This document shows positions 1-8,631 of a DNA stretch of 10,000 nt, one piece after another. How positions within the stretch are numbered: position 1 is the stretch's first letter; each line of letters starts with the position of its first letter. A program made the translations under genes and the position numbers. The notes beneath the pieces were generated by a model. It was not told the origin of the DNA, did not search any database, and saw only the letters and a list, made by a program, of their open reading frames with translations. Location: contig CM022677.1 of NCBI GenBank assembly GCA_012295275.1, positions 27,838,879-27,848,878 on the forward strand, given 5' to 3'. Source of the stretch: Chrysomallon squamiferum (taxonomy: Eukaryota; Mollusca; Gastropoda; Neomphalida; Peltospiridae).

Positions 1-175
1 TAATACAGAAACAGCAATATTAAAAGAAAAATTTCAGCAGTAGTTTATAGCAAGGCAGTAAAAACAACAAAAAGGCGATGACGACAGAAAAGCAACAACA
101 ACAATAACAACAATTAAAAACAACACAATGACAACAGCAATAGTAGTAATCATTGTATTATGTCTCTATATGTGT
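1..175. repeat. CAA/AAC-rich low-complexity stretch
   Basis: A-rich sequence with interrupted CAA/AAC triplets, densest from about 62 to 140 (caacaacaacaataacaac), followed by a few TAG/TAA triplets. No coding signal is seen on either strand. Confidence 0.6.
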
Positions 176-204
176 TAAATGCGTTTTCATGCGTCTAGGT
201 GTGT

Positions 205-562
205 CCATTTATTTATTTATTTATTTATTTGGTTGTTTGTTTGTTTGTTTGTTTGTTTGTTAATTTGTTTATTTATTTGTTTGTTAGTTTGTTAGTTTGT
301 TTATCTATTTATTTATTTATGTATTTGTTTGTTTGTTAGTTTGTTTGTTAGTTTGTTTATCTATTTATTTGTTTGTTTGTTAATTTGTTTATTTATTTGT
401 TTGTTTGTTTGTTTGTTAGTTTGTTTATCTATTTATTTATTTATTTATTTATATGTTTGCTTATTTTTTTTTTTTTTTATATATTTCTTTGTTTGTTTGT
501 TTGCTTCTTTATTTATTTAATTATTTATTTAATTATTTATTTATTTATTTATGTATTTATTA
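205..562. repeat. TTTA/TTTG tetranucleotide array with nested longer repeats
   Basis: A near-continuous mixture of TTTA and TTTG units (TTTAT, TTTGT), with TTAG, TTAA and TCTA variants and a T13 run near 466-478. A longer phrase beginning gttagtttgtttatc recurs at 291, 347 and 415, and another beginning taatttgtttatttatt recurs at 261 and 381, so blocks larger than the tetramer have been duplicated. Apparent open frames across it (Phe/Leu/Val/Cys-rich) are translated repeat. Confidence 0.9.
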
Positions 563-956
563 TAATAAAACTCATCATGCCGTGTGTGTATCTGTCAGTC
601 TGTGTGTCTGTCTGTCTCCTTTGCCTCTTTTTGCAGCGTGAAATACAGAAATACAAACAAACACAAAAGTGATTACAAATTAGTTTATTTCACTATTTTC
701 CAACAAGAAATATACTGAGAATAAATAAATAAATAAATTAGCAAGATTGTTTTCTAATTCACGCTCCGAGTTGATCGATCTAGAATAATATTAAATAAAT
801 AAGAAAGTAAAAAATAAAATATGTCTTAAAACAACAACAACAACAATAATAATAATAATAATATTAACAATAATAATAATAATAATAACGACAGTAAACA
901 AATGAACGAATTTCGTGTTTTTTTTTCCTATTATTTATTTAGTTAGTTAGCTTTTG
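563..956. other. gene-free AT-rich stretch with short AAAT and AAC/AAT tracts
   Basis: A short TGTC/TGTG run lies at 584-620, AAAT units at 721-740, and an (AAC)n(AAT)n tract at about 829-890. Between them is AT-rich sequence with no recognisable exon, no cysteine-rich frame like exons A-C, and no RNA gene. The minus-strand AATAAA inside + TTTATT at about 935-940 is a possible poly(A) signal if exon C is terminal, but such hexamers are common in this composition. Confidence 0.4.
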
Positions 957-970
957 ATTATTATTATTAC

Positions 971-1043
<73 letters not shown>

Positions 1044-1095
1044 GTTATCATCATGATCATTATTATTATTGTTATTATTATTATTATTACTACTA
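957..1095. repeat. (ATT)n microsatellite
   Basis: An almost pure ATT array of about 140 bp, interrupted by ATC/ATG and GTT near 1042-1075 and ending in ACT triplets at about 1087-1096. On the sense strand of the TSR gene it reads AAT. Confidence 0.93.
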
Positions 1096-1139
1096 CTTTT
1101 CTAATGCAGTAATATATACATTACATGGTCATATTATAT

Positions 1140-1377
1140 TATAATATTTTGTTTTCTTTTCATTATTCTTGTTATTATTTTAATAATCATCATCAACACC
1201 ATCATCATCATCATCATTATTCTTACTGTCATTAGTATTGTTGTTCTCGTTGGTGTTACTGTTGATCATCATCATAAGCATCATCATCATCATTATTCTT
1301 ACTGTTATTATTATCATTGTCGTTCATAGTCTTGCTGTTGTTGTAGTTGATGTTGACGCTGTTGTTGTTAATACTTT
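1140..1377. repeat. ATC/ATT/GTT trinucleotide-rich tract abutting the exon C donor
   Basis: Interrupted ATC, ATT and GTT triplets. The GTT part (about 1331-1370) begins within 10 bases of the exon C donor, so on the sense strand the putative intron starts GTAAAG and then AAC units. The + strand open frame at 1238-1546 runs through this repeat and then antisense through exon C, so it is not a gene. Confidence 0.75.
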
Positions 1378-1379
1378 AC

Positions 1380-1540
1380 CGTCCGGCAGTCGCCACCTTC
1401 GCATCGTATCACCTTCGTCCGGGTGTACATTCCAGTGCACTTGTACTCAGGCTGGCACGCGCGCACGTGCGTGGGCGGCGCGAGACAATACTCGTCACAG
1501 TCCTGAGAGTTGTAAGTCGAGAACCATGGCAACCACGTGT
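1380..1540 (-). CDS. exon C: third divergent TSR-like domain exon, internal or terminal
   Basis: This is the third domain exon, 2.3 kb downstream of exon B. It has WLPW (residues 2-5 from the first full codon) and cysteines at 14, 18, 28, 34, 46 and 51, the same numbers as in exon B. VRAC at C3 and CTGM at C4 again fit a TSR. WLPW is a possible C-mannosylation motif; CDEYC lacks the O-fucose Ser/Thr. Over the 41 codons from Asp13 to the donor, 31 end in G or C, against AT-rich surroundings, which supports real coding sequence. The best acceptor is cctcgttttcacag|ACACG (AG at 1542-1541, phase 1, matching A and B). A second acceptor, acaactctcag|GACTG (exon start 1502, phase 0), would drop the WxxW. 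The downstream end is either the donor GACG|GTAAAG (GT at 1379-1378, phase 0) or, if unspliced, a stop TAA at 1370-1368 after three more residues, which would make this the terminal coding exon. Confidence 0.7.
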
Positions 1541-1665
1541 CTGTGAAAACGAGGCGATTCGGCAAGATTCGAGATAAAAAATAATATATATATTGTTTCA
1601 ATAACTGCGAACATGTTTAACAGATTTCTCTGTCTTCTGTGAGTCTGCTGTAGTGAGCGCATGGA
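1541..1665. other. intron 3' end upstream of exon C (minus sense)
   Basis: Non-repetitive sequence between exon C and the minisatellite. On the minus strand it supplies the pyrimidine-rich cctcgttttcacag acceptor. No further domain is encoded here. Confidence 0.45.
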
Positions 1666-2825
1666 GCCAGTTTCTGTTAAGTAGTTTTCGAAGTGTTTGA
1701 TGTGTTTTATGCCAGTTTATGTTAAGTAGTTTTTGAAGTGTTTGATGTGTTTTATGCCAGTTTATGTTCAGTAGTTTTTGAAGTGTTTGATGTGTTTTAT
1801 GCCAGTTTATGTTAAGTAGTTTTTGAAGTGTTTGATGTGTTTTATGCCAGTTTATGTTAAGTAGTTTTTGAAGTGTTTGATGTGTTTTATGCCAGTTTAT
1901 GTTAAGAAGTTTTCGAAGTGTTTGATGTGTTTTATGCCAGTTTATGTTAAGTAGTTTTTGAAGTGTTTGATGTGTTTTATGCCAGTTTATGTTAAGTAGT
2001 TTTTGAAGTGTTTGATGTGTTTTATGCCAGTTTATGTTAAGTAGTTTTTGAAGTGTTTGATGTGTTTTATGCCAGTTTATGTTAAGTAGTTTTCGAAGTG
2101 TTTGATGTGTTTTATGCCAGTTTATGTTAAGTAGTTTTTGAAGTGTTTGATGTGTTTTATGCCAGTTTATGTTAAGTAGTTTTCGAAGTGTTTGATGTGT
2201 TTTATGCCAGTTTATGTTAAGTAGTTTTTGAAGTGTTTGATGTGTTTTATGCCAGTTTATGTTAAGTAGTTTTTGAAGCGTTTGATGTGTTTGATGTCTG
2301 TTTATGTTAAGTAGTGTTTGATGTGTTTGATGTCTGTTTCTGTTAAGTAGTGTTTGATGTATTTAATGCCAGTTTATGTTAAGTAGTTTTTGAAGTGTTT
2401 GATGTGTTTTATGCCAGTTTATGTTAAGTATTTTTTGAAGTGTTTGATGTGTTTTATGCCAGTTTATGTTAAGTAGTTTTTGAAGTGTTTGATGTGTTTT
2501 ATGCCAGTTTATGTTAAGTAGTGTTTGAAGTGTTTGATGTGTTTTATGCCAGTTTATGTTAAGTTGTTTTTGAAGTGTTTGATGTGTTTTATGCCAGTTT
2601 ATGTTAAGTAGTTTTTGAAATGTTTGATGTGTTTTATGCCAGTTTATGTTAAGTAGTTTTTGAAGCGTTTGATGTGTTTGATGTCTGTTTATGTTAAGTA
2701 GTGTTTGATGTGTTTGATGTCTGTTTCTGTTAAGTAGTGTTTGATGTGTTTGATGTCTGTTTCTGTTAAGTACTGTTTGATGTGTTTGATGTCTGTTTCT
2801 GTTAGTAGTGTATGACGTGTTTCAT
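1666..2825. repeat. 45/36-bp minisatellite, 27 units
   Basis: A tandem array starting at gccagtttctgtt. Fourteen 45-bp units run from 1666 to 2295. Two 36-bp units follow (2296, 2332), then seven 45-bp units (2368-2682), three 36-bp units (2683, 2719, 2755) and a final 35-bp unit (2791-2825). The short unit lacks 9 bp around ttttgaagt and starts gtctg instead of gccag. Most long units differ by only one or two bases, which implies recent homogenisation. The array sits inside the putative intron between exons B and C. Confidence 0.96.
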
Positions 2826-2927
2826 GGAAGTGGAATTTTTACTGTTTACTGTATTTATCTGAAAATTTCAATAACACATTGTGTTACTACTGCTGCCTCC
2901 TGGAAGTACACCCCTAGCACTTTTCTG
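2826..2927. other. short unique spacer
   Basis: About 100 bp of non-repetitive sequence between two arrays (contains gtgttactactgctgcctcc). No exon-like frame or splice-site pair is seen. Confidence 0.35.
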
Positions 2928-3293
2928 TCCATCTGTCTATCTATTTATCTACCTATCTAGTTATTTATCCGCTTATCTATCTATCTGACTAGATATCTAT
3001 CTATATCTCTATCCTCTTTCTATCTATCTCAATGTATCTCTCTATCTATTTATCTATCTATCTATCTACATTTATATCTATCTATCTACATTATATCTAT
3101 CTATCTATCTGCCTATCTATCTAGTTAACTATCCGCTTATCTATCTATCTGTCTATTTGTATATCTATCTCTATCTCTATCCTCTATCTATCTATTTATA
3201 TATCTATCTAGCTAGCTATCTATCTAAGTATTTTATATATCTGCCTGTATGTCTGTGTGTCTGTTTGCCTATCTATCTTACTATGTATATATG
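2928..3293. repeat. (CTAT)n array with an internal 164-bp duplication
   Basis: Imperfect CTAT/TATC units. The landmark atccgcttatctatctatct occurs at 2967 and again at 3131, with matching flanks (ctagtta before it, ctctatcctct after it), so a block of about 164 bp was duplicated within the array. Confidence 0.92.
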
Positions 3294-3299
3294 TTACGA

Positions 3300-3593
3300 G
3301 GACAACAACAACTACTACTACAAACGCCACTAATAAAACAAGTACTATTACCTTTTCTACTACTACTATTACTACTACTACTACTATACTACTAAAAATG
3401 CTACTAAAACTGCAAGTACTACTACCTATTCTACTTCTACTACTTCTACTATAACAACTACTACTATTACTTCTGCTACTATTACTACTACTACTACTAT
3501 TATTATTATTACTACTCTTGCTATCATTATTATTATTATTATTATTTATTATTATTACTACTACTGCTATTATTATTATTACTACTCTTACTA

Positions 3594-3628
<35 letters not shown>

Positions 3629-3717
3629 TATTATTATTACTACTACTGCTATTATTCTTATTCTTATTATTATTATTATTATTACTGTTGTTGGTGTTGT
3701 TGTTGTTGTTACTATTT
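3300..3717. repeat. ACT/ATT/GTT trinucleotide tract abutting the exon B donor
   Basis: ACT triplets (3309-3500) give way to ATT (3499-3687) and then GTT (3688-3711), directly against the exon B donor. A phrase with actactctt followed by ctatcattattatt recurs at 3511 and 3581, a 70-bp duplication. Open frames on both strands here (poly-Thr, poly-Tyr, poly-Asn/Ser) are repeat translations. Confidence 0.9.
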
Positions 3718-3723
3718 ACTCAC

Positions 3724-3876
3724 AATCATCTCCAAAGCACCTTTGCCAGGAATAGAACGAGCCTTCCCCGGCACACGAGAAGGGAGATTCACAGATGCGG
3801 TAGTGAAAGACTTTTGCCAGGCAGAACTTGTGACAGTGGTTTCCTGTGTCCCTCGCGTGCCAAGGTCCACGGGTTC
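3724..3876 (-). CDS. exon B: second divergent TSR-like domain exon of the same gene
   Basis: This is the second six-cysteine domain, 2.5 kb downstream of exon A on the minus strand. Numbering from the first full codon, the segment before the cysteines reads TRGPW, so the first Trp of WxxW is Arg (residue 2) and W5 is kept. Cysteines lie at 14, 18, 28, 34, 46 and 51 with exactly the spacing of exons A and C. YRIC at C3 and CAGE at C4 fit the TSR pattern. The acceptor is gcactgacag|GAACC (AG at 3878-3877, phase 1); joining to exon A makes an AGA (Arg) codon and keeps the frame open. The donor is ambiguous. GTGAGT at 3723-3718 is consensus and keeps phase 1, but it splits the sixth Cys codon. 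GTAAAT at 3719 keeps that Cys but leaves phase 2, which does not join to exon C in frame. The boundary given uses GTGAGT. There is no stop in frame inside the exon. A decaying exon is possible. Confidence 0.7.
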
Positions 3877-3958
3877 CTGTCAGTGCACAGACAAGTCTGT
3901 GGAAGCTACGTTACTTTTGCTCTGTTTTTGTGTTTGTGTGTCTGAGTGTGTGGATACA
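3877..3958. other. intron 3' end upstream of exon B (minus sense)
   Basis: About 80 bp of unique sequence that supplies the exon B acceptor on the minus strand (ctgtgcactgacag). It turns into TG-rich repeat from about 3930. Confidence 0.4.
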
Positions 3959-3970
3959 TCTATCTATCTA

Positions 3971-4055
<85 letters not shown>

Positions 4056-4057
4056 GA

Positions 4058-4130
<73 letters not shown>

Positions 4131-4160
4131 GAAACATTTTATATATATATATTTATGTCT
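3959..4160. repeat. compound (TCTA)n(TA)n(TG)n(TA)n microsatellite
   Basis: TCTA units (3959-3973) are followed by a pure TA run to 4014, TG to about 4038, TA to about 4054, a GAGTA break, and TA again from 4058 to 4121. A short TA run lies at 4140-4152. The TA runs are self-complementary. Confidence 0.95.
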
Positions 4161-4256
4161 ATACAAGCACACACACATAGATATAGATATATTCACATAA
4201 AAAGAGACAGAGAAAAAGAGAGGCAGAGTGACAGACATAGATAAAGAGATAGATAG
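4161..4256. repeat. purine-rich GATA/GAGA stretch
   Basis: CACACACATA and ATAGATATA units lead into a purine-rich stretch (aaaaagagacagagaaaaagagaggcagag) with GATA and AGAC units. Confidence 0.6.
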
Positions 4257-4372
4257 ATTGATAGGCAGACAGACAGATAGATAGATTGATAGGTAGACAG
4301 ACAGATAGATAGATTGATAGGTAGACAGACAGACAGATATATTGATAGGTAGACAGACAGACAGACAGATAG
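4257..4372. repeat. 28-bp tandem repeat of GATA/CAGA units
   Basis: The phrase attgatagg recurs at 4257, 4285, 4313 and 4341, exactly 28 bp apart. Each unit continues c/tagacagacagatagatag. The last unit is extended by extra CAGA repeats. Confidence 0.93.
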
Positions 4373-4389
4373 ATACACGAGTAAATAGT

Positions 4390-4790
4390 TCGCTCTATAC
4401 AAATACTACAACTAAACTAGTAGTAGTACTAATCTAACTGAATACTATTTTAACTGCTAGGTCGACTTCTACTACTATTACTAGTACCAGTAGTACTAAT
4501 ATAAGTAAATACTATTTTCTGATATTTTAACTGCCACTAGTGCTACTTCCACCAATACTACTAGTAATAGTACTAATACAACTAAATAATAGTTTCTGAT
4601 TTATTAACTTCTACTGGCACTACCTCTGCTACTACTAGTACCAATACTATAACTAAATACTATTTTCTTATATTTTAACAACGACTAACGCTACTTCTAT
4701 TAGTACTACTACTAGTAGCAGTACTAACACAACTAAATAATAGTTTCTGATACTTCAGGTACTGTTATCACTACTTCTACTACTAGTACT
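4390..4790. repeat. diverged ~75-bp ACT/AGT-rich tandem repeat, ~150-bp dimer
   Basis: The anchor aactaaata-tattttctgat, in variant forms, recurs near 4437, 4504, 4580, 4651 and 4731. Between anchors lie ACT/AGT-rich spacers such as actactagtaccaatact. The copies at 4504 and 4651 share tactattttct followed by atattttaac, while those at 4580 and 4731 share taatagtttctgat, so two alternating subtypes form a dimer of about 150 bp. Confidence 0.78.
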
Positions 4791-4928
4791 ACTATTATGT
4801 TAGTAATACATCTTATATTACTAGTGTTAATACAACTGTTACCATCACTACTGCTACTACTGATACAGACATTATCACTACTGCTACTACTTCTGCTGCT
4901 ACTTCAGATCTACTTCTGATCTACTTCT
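4791..4928. repeat. ACT-rich degenerate trinucleotide stretch
   Basis: Interrupted ACT/GCT triplets leading into the 12-bp minisatellite. The first copies of its motif here have 11-bp spacing (agatctacttctgatctac). Confidence 0.6.
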
Positions 4929-5132
4929 GATACTACTTCTGCTACTACTTCTGCTACTACTTCTGATGCTACTTCTGATACTACTTCTGATACTACTTCT
5001 GATGCTACTTCTGATACTACTTCTGATGCTACTTCTGATGCTACTTCTGATACTACTTCTGATACTACTTCTGATGCTACTTCTGATACTACTTCTGATA
5101 CTACTTCAGATGCTACTTCTGCTACTACTTAT
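4929..5132. repeat. 12-bp minisatellite, 17 units (GATRCTACTTCT)
   Basis: Seventeen consecutive 12-bp units with no length change. Two main types alternate irregularly: gatactacttct and gatgctacttct. Three gctactacttct copies lie at 4941, 4953 and 5121 (the last one diverges at its end). The unit is a multiple of three and has a stop-free + frame (Thr-Ser-Asp-Thr/Ala), but there is no start, splice context or flanking coding signal. Confidence 0.93.
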
Positions 5133-5185
5133 ATATCTTTAACTAACATGACACTTCTGTTAGAACTACAACCGCTACTAATTAC

Positions 5186-5211
5186 CATCATCTTCATCGT
5201 CATCATCATCA

Positions 5212-5262
<51 letters not shown>

Positions 5263-5303
5263 TATTATTATTATCATTATTATTATTATTATTACTATTA
5301 TTA

Positions 5304-5353
<50 letters not shown>

Positions 5354-5424
5354 TTATTATTATTATTTACTACTAGTATTATTATCATCATCATCGTCAT
5401 CGGTATTATTCTTAATTCTATGAA
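5186..5424. repeat. (ATC)n/(ATT)n microsatellite
   Basis: ATC triplets at 5186-5213, then long ATT arrays (5212-5367) interrupted by ATC and ACT, then ATC/GTC at 5382-5402. The apparent poly-Ile/Leu/Tyr open frame across it is a repeat artefact. Confidence 0.92.
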
Positions 5425-5470
5425 CGTTCATATATTACTGTACTACTACTACTAATACTACTAGTACTGG

Positions 5471-6233
5471 TTTTGTTGTTGTTGTTGTTATTGCTGCTGT
5501 TGTTATTGTTGTTATTGTTGCTGTTGATATTTTTTGTTGTTGTTGTTGCTGTTTTTGTTGTTATTGTTTTGCTGTTGTTGTGTTGTTGTTATTGTTGCTG
5601 TTCATGTTGTTGTTATTGTTGTTGTTTGTTATTGTTGCTGTTGTTGTTGTTATTATTGCTGTTGTTGTTATTTTTGTTGTTTGTTGTTGTTTGTTATTGT
5701 TGTTGTTGTTGTTTTTTGTTGCTGTTGTTGTTGTTTTTGTTGTTGTTGTTGTTGTTGTTATTGCTGTTGTTGTTATTGCTGCTGTTGTTGTTTTTGCTGT
5801 TTTTGTTGTTATTTTTGCTGTTGCTGTTGTTGTTATTGTTGTTTGTTGTTATTGTTGTTGTTGTTATTGCTGTTGTTGTTGTTGTTATTGTTGTTGTTGT
5901 CGTTGTTTTTTTGTTGTTATTTGTTGCTGTTGTTGTTGTTGTTGCTGTTGTTGTTGTTGTTGCTGTTGCTGTTGTTGTTGTTGTTGCTGTGGTTGTTATT
6001 GTTACTGTTCTTGTTATTGTTGCTGTGGTTGTTGTTGCTGCTGCTGTTGTTGTTGTTATTATTGTTGCTGTTGCTGTTGTTGGTATTTTTGCTGTTGTTG
6101 ATGTTGTTGTTGTTATTGTTGCTGTTGTTGACCTTGTTGTTGTTGTTGTTGTTGTTGTTGTTGCTATAGTTCCTGTTATTGTTATTGTTGTTTTTTTTGC
6201 TGCTGTTGTTGTTGTTGCTGCTGTTGTTGTTTT
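5471..6233. repeat. 760-bp GTT-rich array abutting the exon A donor
   Basis: GTT triplets dominate, with GCT, ATT, TTT and a few GAT interruptions. The array runs directly into the exon A donor, so in the sense direction the intron starts GTAAAAC followed by AAC/AGC units. The 289-residue + frame and its overlapping frames are Leu/Val/Cys repeat translations that end antisense to exon A. Confidence 0.93.
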
Positions 6234-6235
6234 AC

Positions 6236-6391
6236 TGCTGAGGCAGTTGCCGTCACTGCAGGATTTCATTTTGCTTTTTCTGGACTGGCCGCTGCAGACG
6301 TTCATGTATTTGCAACGTCGCGACAACGTAATCGTCTTGTAGCACGACGTCATGCACTTCGTCTGATAAAGAAATCTCCAGGAGCCCCATT
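6236..6391 (-). CDS. exon A: divergent thrombospondin type-1 repeat (TSR) domain, internal exon
   Basis: This internal exon encodes one small disulfide-rich domain, probably part of an extracellular or secreted multi-TSR protein. It has 51 full codons plus split codons. Numbering from the first full codon, it opens with WGSW (residues 1-4), and cysteines follow at 12, 16, 26, 32, 44 and 49. The spacing C-x3-C-x9-C-x5-C-x11-C-x4-C, the R at C3 minus 2 (SRRC) and the C-S-G at C4 match the TSR plan, in which W and R side chains stack between strands. The C1-C2 segment CMTSC resembles the POFUT2 O-fucose site CxxS/TC, but the usual following Gly is Tyr. The minus-strand acceptor is ctgtcgcag|AATGG (AG at 6393-6392, phase 1) and the donor is CAGCA|GTAAAA (GT at 6235-6234, phase 1), so the exon is symmetrical. 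It is GC-richer than its flanks. The W-to-C1 gap of 7 is longer than in classical TSRs, so another six-Cys family remains possible. The parent gene is not recognised. Confidence 0.72.
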
Positions 6392-6467
6392 CTGCGACAG
6401 ATCCGTAGTAATAATAGTAATAAACATACTAAATAAATATACTGATTTTCTTTTTATATTTGTCTTA
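6392..6467. other. intron 3' end upstream of exon A (minus sense)
   Basis: About 75 bp of unique AT-rich sequence that carries the exon A acceptor (minus strand ggatctgtcgcag). It is followed to the right by CA and CATA repeats. Confidence 0.4.
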
Positions 6468-6660
6468 CACACACACACACACATACCTACATATGTATAC
6501 CTACATACATACATACACTCATACATAAATATTTACATACCGATACACTCTATATATATATATACACACACACAAATACATACATACACTCTTCATATCT
6601 ACACATCCACATACATAAATACACATATGGATTCATCAGTATGTTAAAACGTAAATACAT
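6468..6660. repeat. CA and CATA repeats
   Basis: A short (CA)n at 6468-6482 precedes CATA units with the phrase catacatacactcatacata near 6507-6528. A short TA run at 6551-6563 and more CA/CATA units follow. The CATACACTC phrase recurs in the array at 9755-9992. Confidence 0.85.
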
Positions 6661-6695
6661 ATGCATGCTTTCATCCATTCATATACACATAGAGA

Positions 6696-7952
<1,257 letters not shown>

Positions 7953-7957
<5 letters not shown>

Positions 7958-7959
7958 GT

Positions 7960-8018
<59 letters not shown>
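7953..8018. repeat. (GT)n microsatellite
   Basis: GT dinucleotides interrupted once by TCT near 7963, otherwise pure to about 8018. Confidence 0.95.
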
Positions 8019-8019
<1 letters not shown>

Positions 8020-8057
8020 TTCTGACAAAGTGAAATATATTTTTGAAAATATGAAAC

Positions 8058-8070
8058 CAAAAAAAAAAAA

Positions 8071-8101
<31 letters not shown>
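8058..8101. repeat. poly(A) followed by (AAT)n
   Basis: A run of about 13 A passes into about ten AAT units ending at atagatgg. An A-run plus AAT array can mark the tail of a retroposed element, but no SINE or LINE body with recognisable promoter boxes is seen upstream. Confidence 0.85.
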
Positions 8102-8550
8102 GATGGTATTAAAAGATTTTTAAAAATAAAAAAGAGAACAAAAACAGATGGAACATTTCAATTTTTTTTCTTTTTATTTCATATGTTTATATTTTATTAA
8201 TTTTTATTTTTATTTTTATTTTTTTTATTTTTTTATTTTTGTCATTATAAATGTTATCTGTCATATTGTTTTTTGTTTTGTTTTTTATTTTAACGTATGT
8301 AACAGATTATTTCAGAGTTGAACAATCGAAGATACACAGAATATGTGATTAAAAGCTGTTTATTATTTATGCAAATGTAACCAGTAGCAATATAAATGCA
8401 TGTTGTTGGGGTTTTTTAAAATGAAGATGTTATTTATAAAATTAAAAATAATAATAATAATAAATGTGAAAGCAAAAAACGTTTTGACGATATTTATAAT
8501 AGTGTAAAAAATATCAGATTTCAAAGTTGTCGTTATTTTAATGTTAAATA
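8102..8550. other. gene-free T-rich sequence
   Basis: T-rich with TTTTTATTTTT units at 8160-8290 and a short AAT tract at 8445-8463. No gene or RNA element is seen. Confidence 0.4.
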
Positions 8551-8558
8551 TTAGTAGC

Positions 8559-8611
<53 letters not shown>

Positions 8612-8631
8612 CAGTAGTAGTAGTAGTAGTA
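8551..8631. repeat. (AGT/TAG)n microsatellite
   Basis: About 26 TAG triplets with a single AGC interruption near each end (tagtagcagtag on both sides), otherwise pure. Confidence 0.96.

Noticed and set aside
1601-2790. Long stop-poor minus-strand frame through the 45/36-bp minisatellite (15- and 12-residue repeats)
   Set aside because: Both unit lengths are multiples of three, so one open frame is expected by chance. A unit near 2360 has a TAA in frame, the 35-bp unit shifts frame, and there is no start or splice context.
205-3290. Regular repeated short units considered as a CRISPR array
   Set aside because: Units are contiguous with no unique spacers, and the window is eukaryotic.
3220-3597. 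Minus-strand Asn/Ser/Val-rich 125-residue open frame
   Set aside because: Low-complexity translation of ACT/ATT repeats.
3518-4244. + strand open frames across exon B and the TA/TG arrays
   Set aside because: Repeat translation plus the antisense of exon B; no cysteine pattern or splice logic on the + strand.
5473-6342. 289-residue + strand open frame with overlapping 211- and 173-residue frames
   Set aside because: Translated GTT/GCT repeat (Leu, Val, Cys homopolymers); the only complex part at its end is antisense to exon A.
5694-6353. 219-residue minus-strand open frame taken as one protein
   Set aside because: Only its first third is real coding sequence (exon A). After the donor at 6235 it is Thr/Asn repeat translation of the intron.
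8058-8101. Poly(A)-(AAT)n as the tail of a SINE or LINE
   Set aside because: No element body, promoter boxes or target-site duplications could be recognised upstream.
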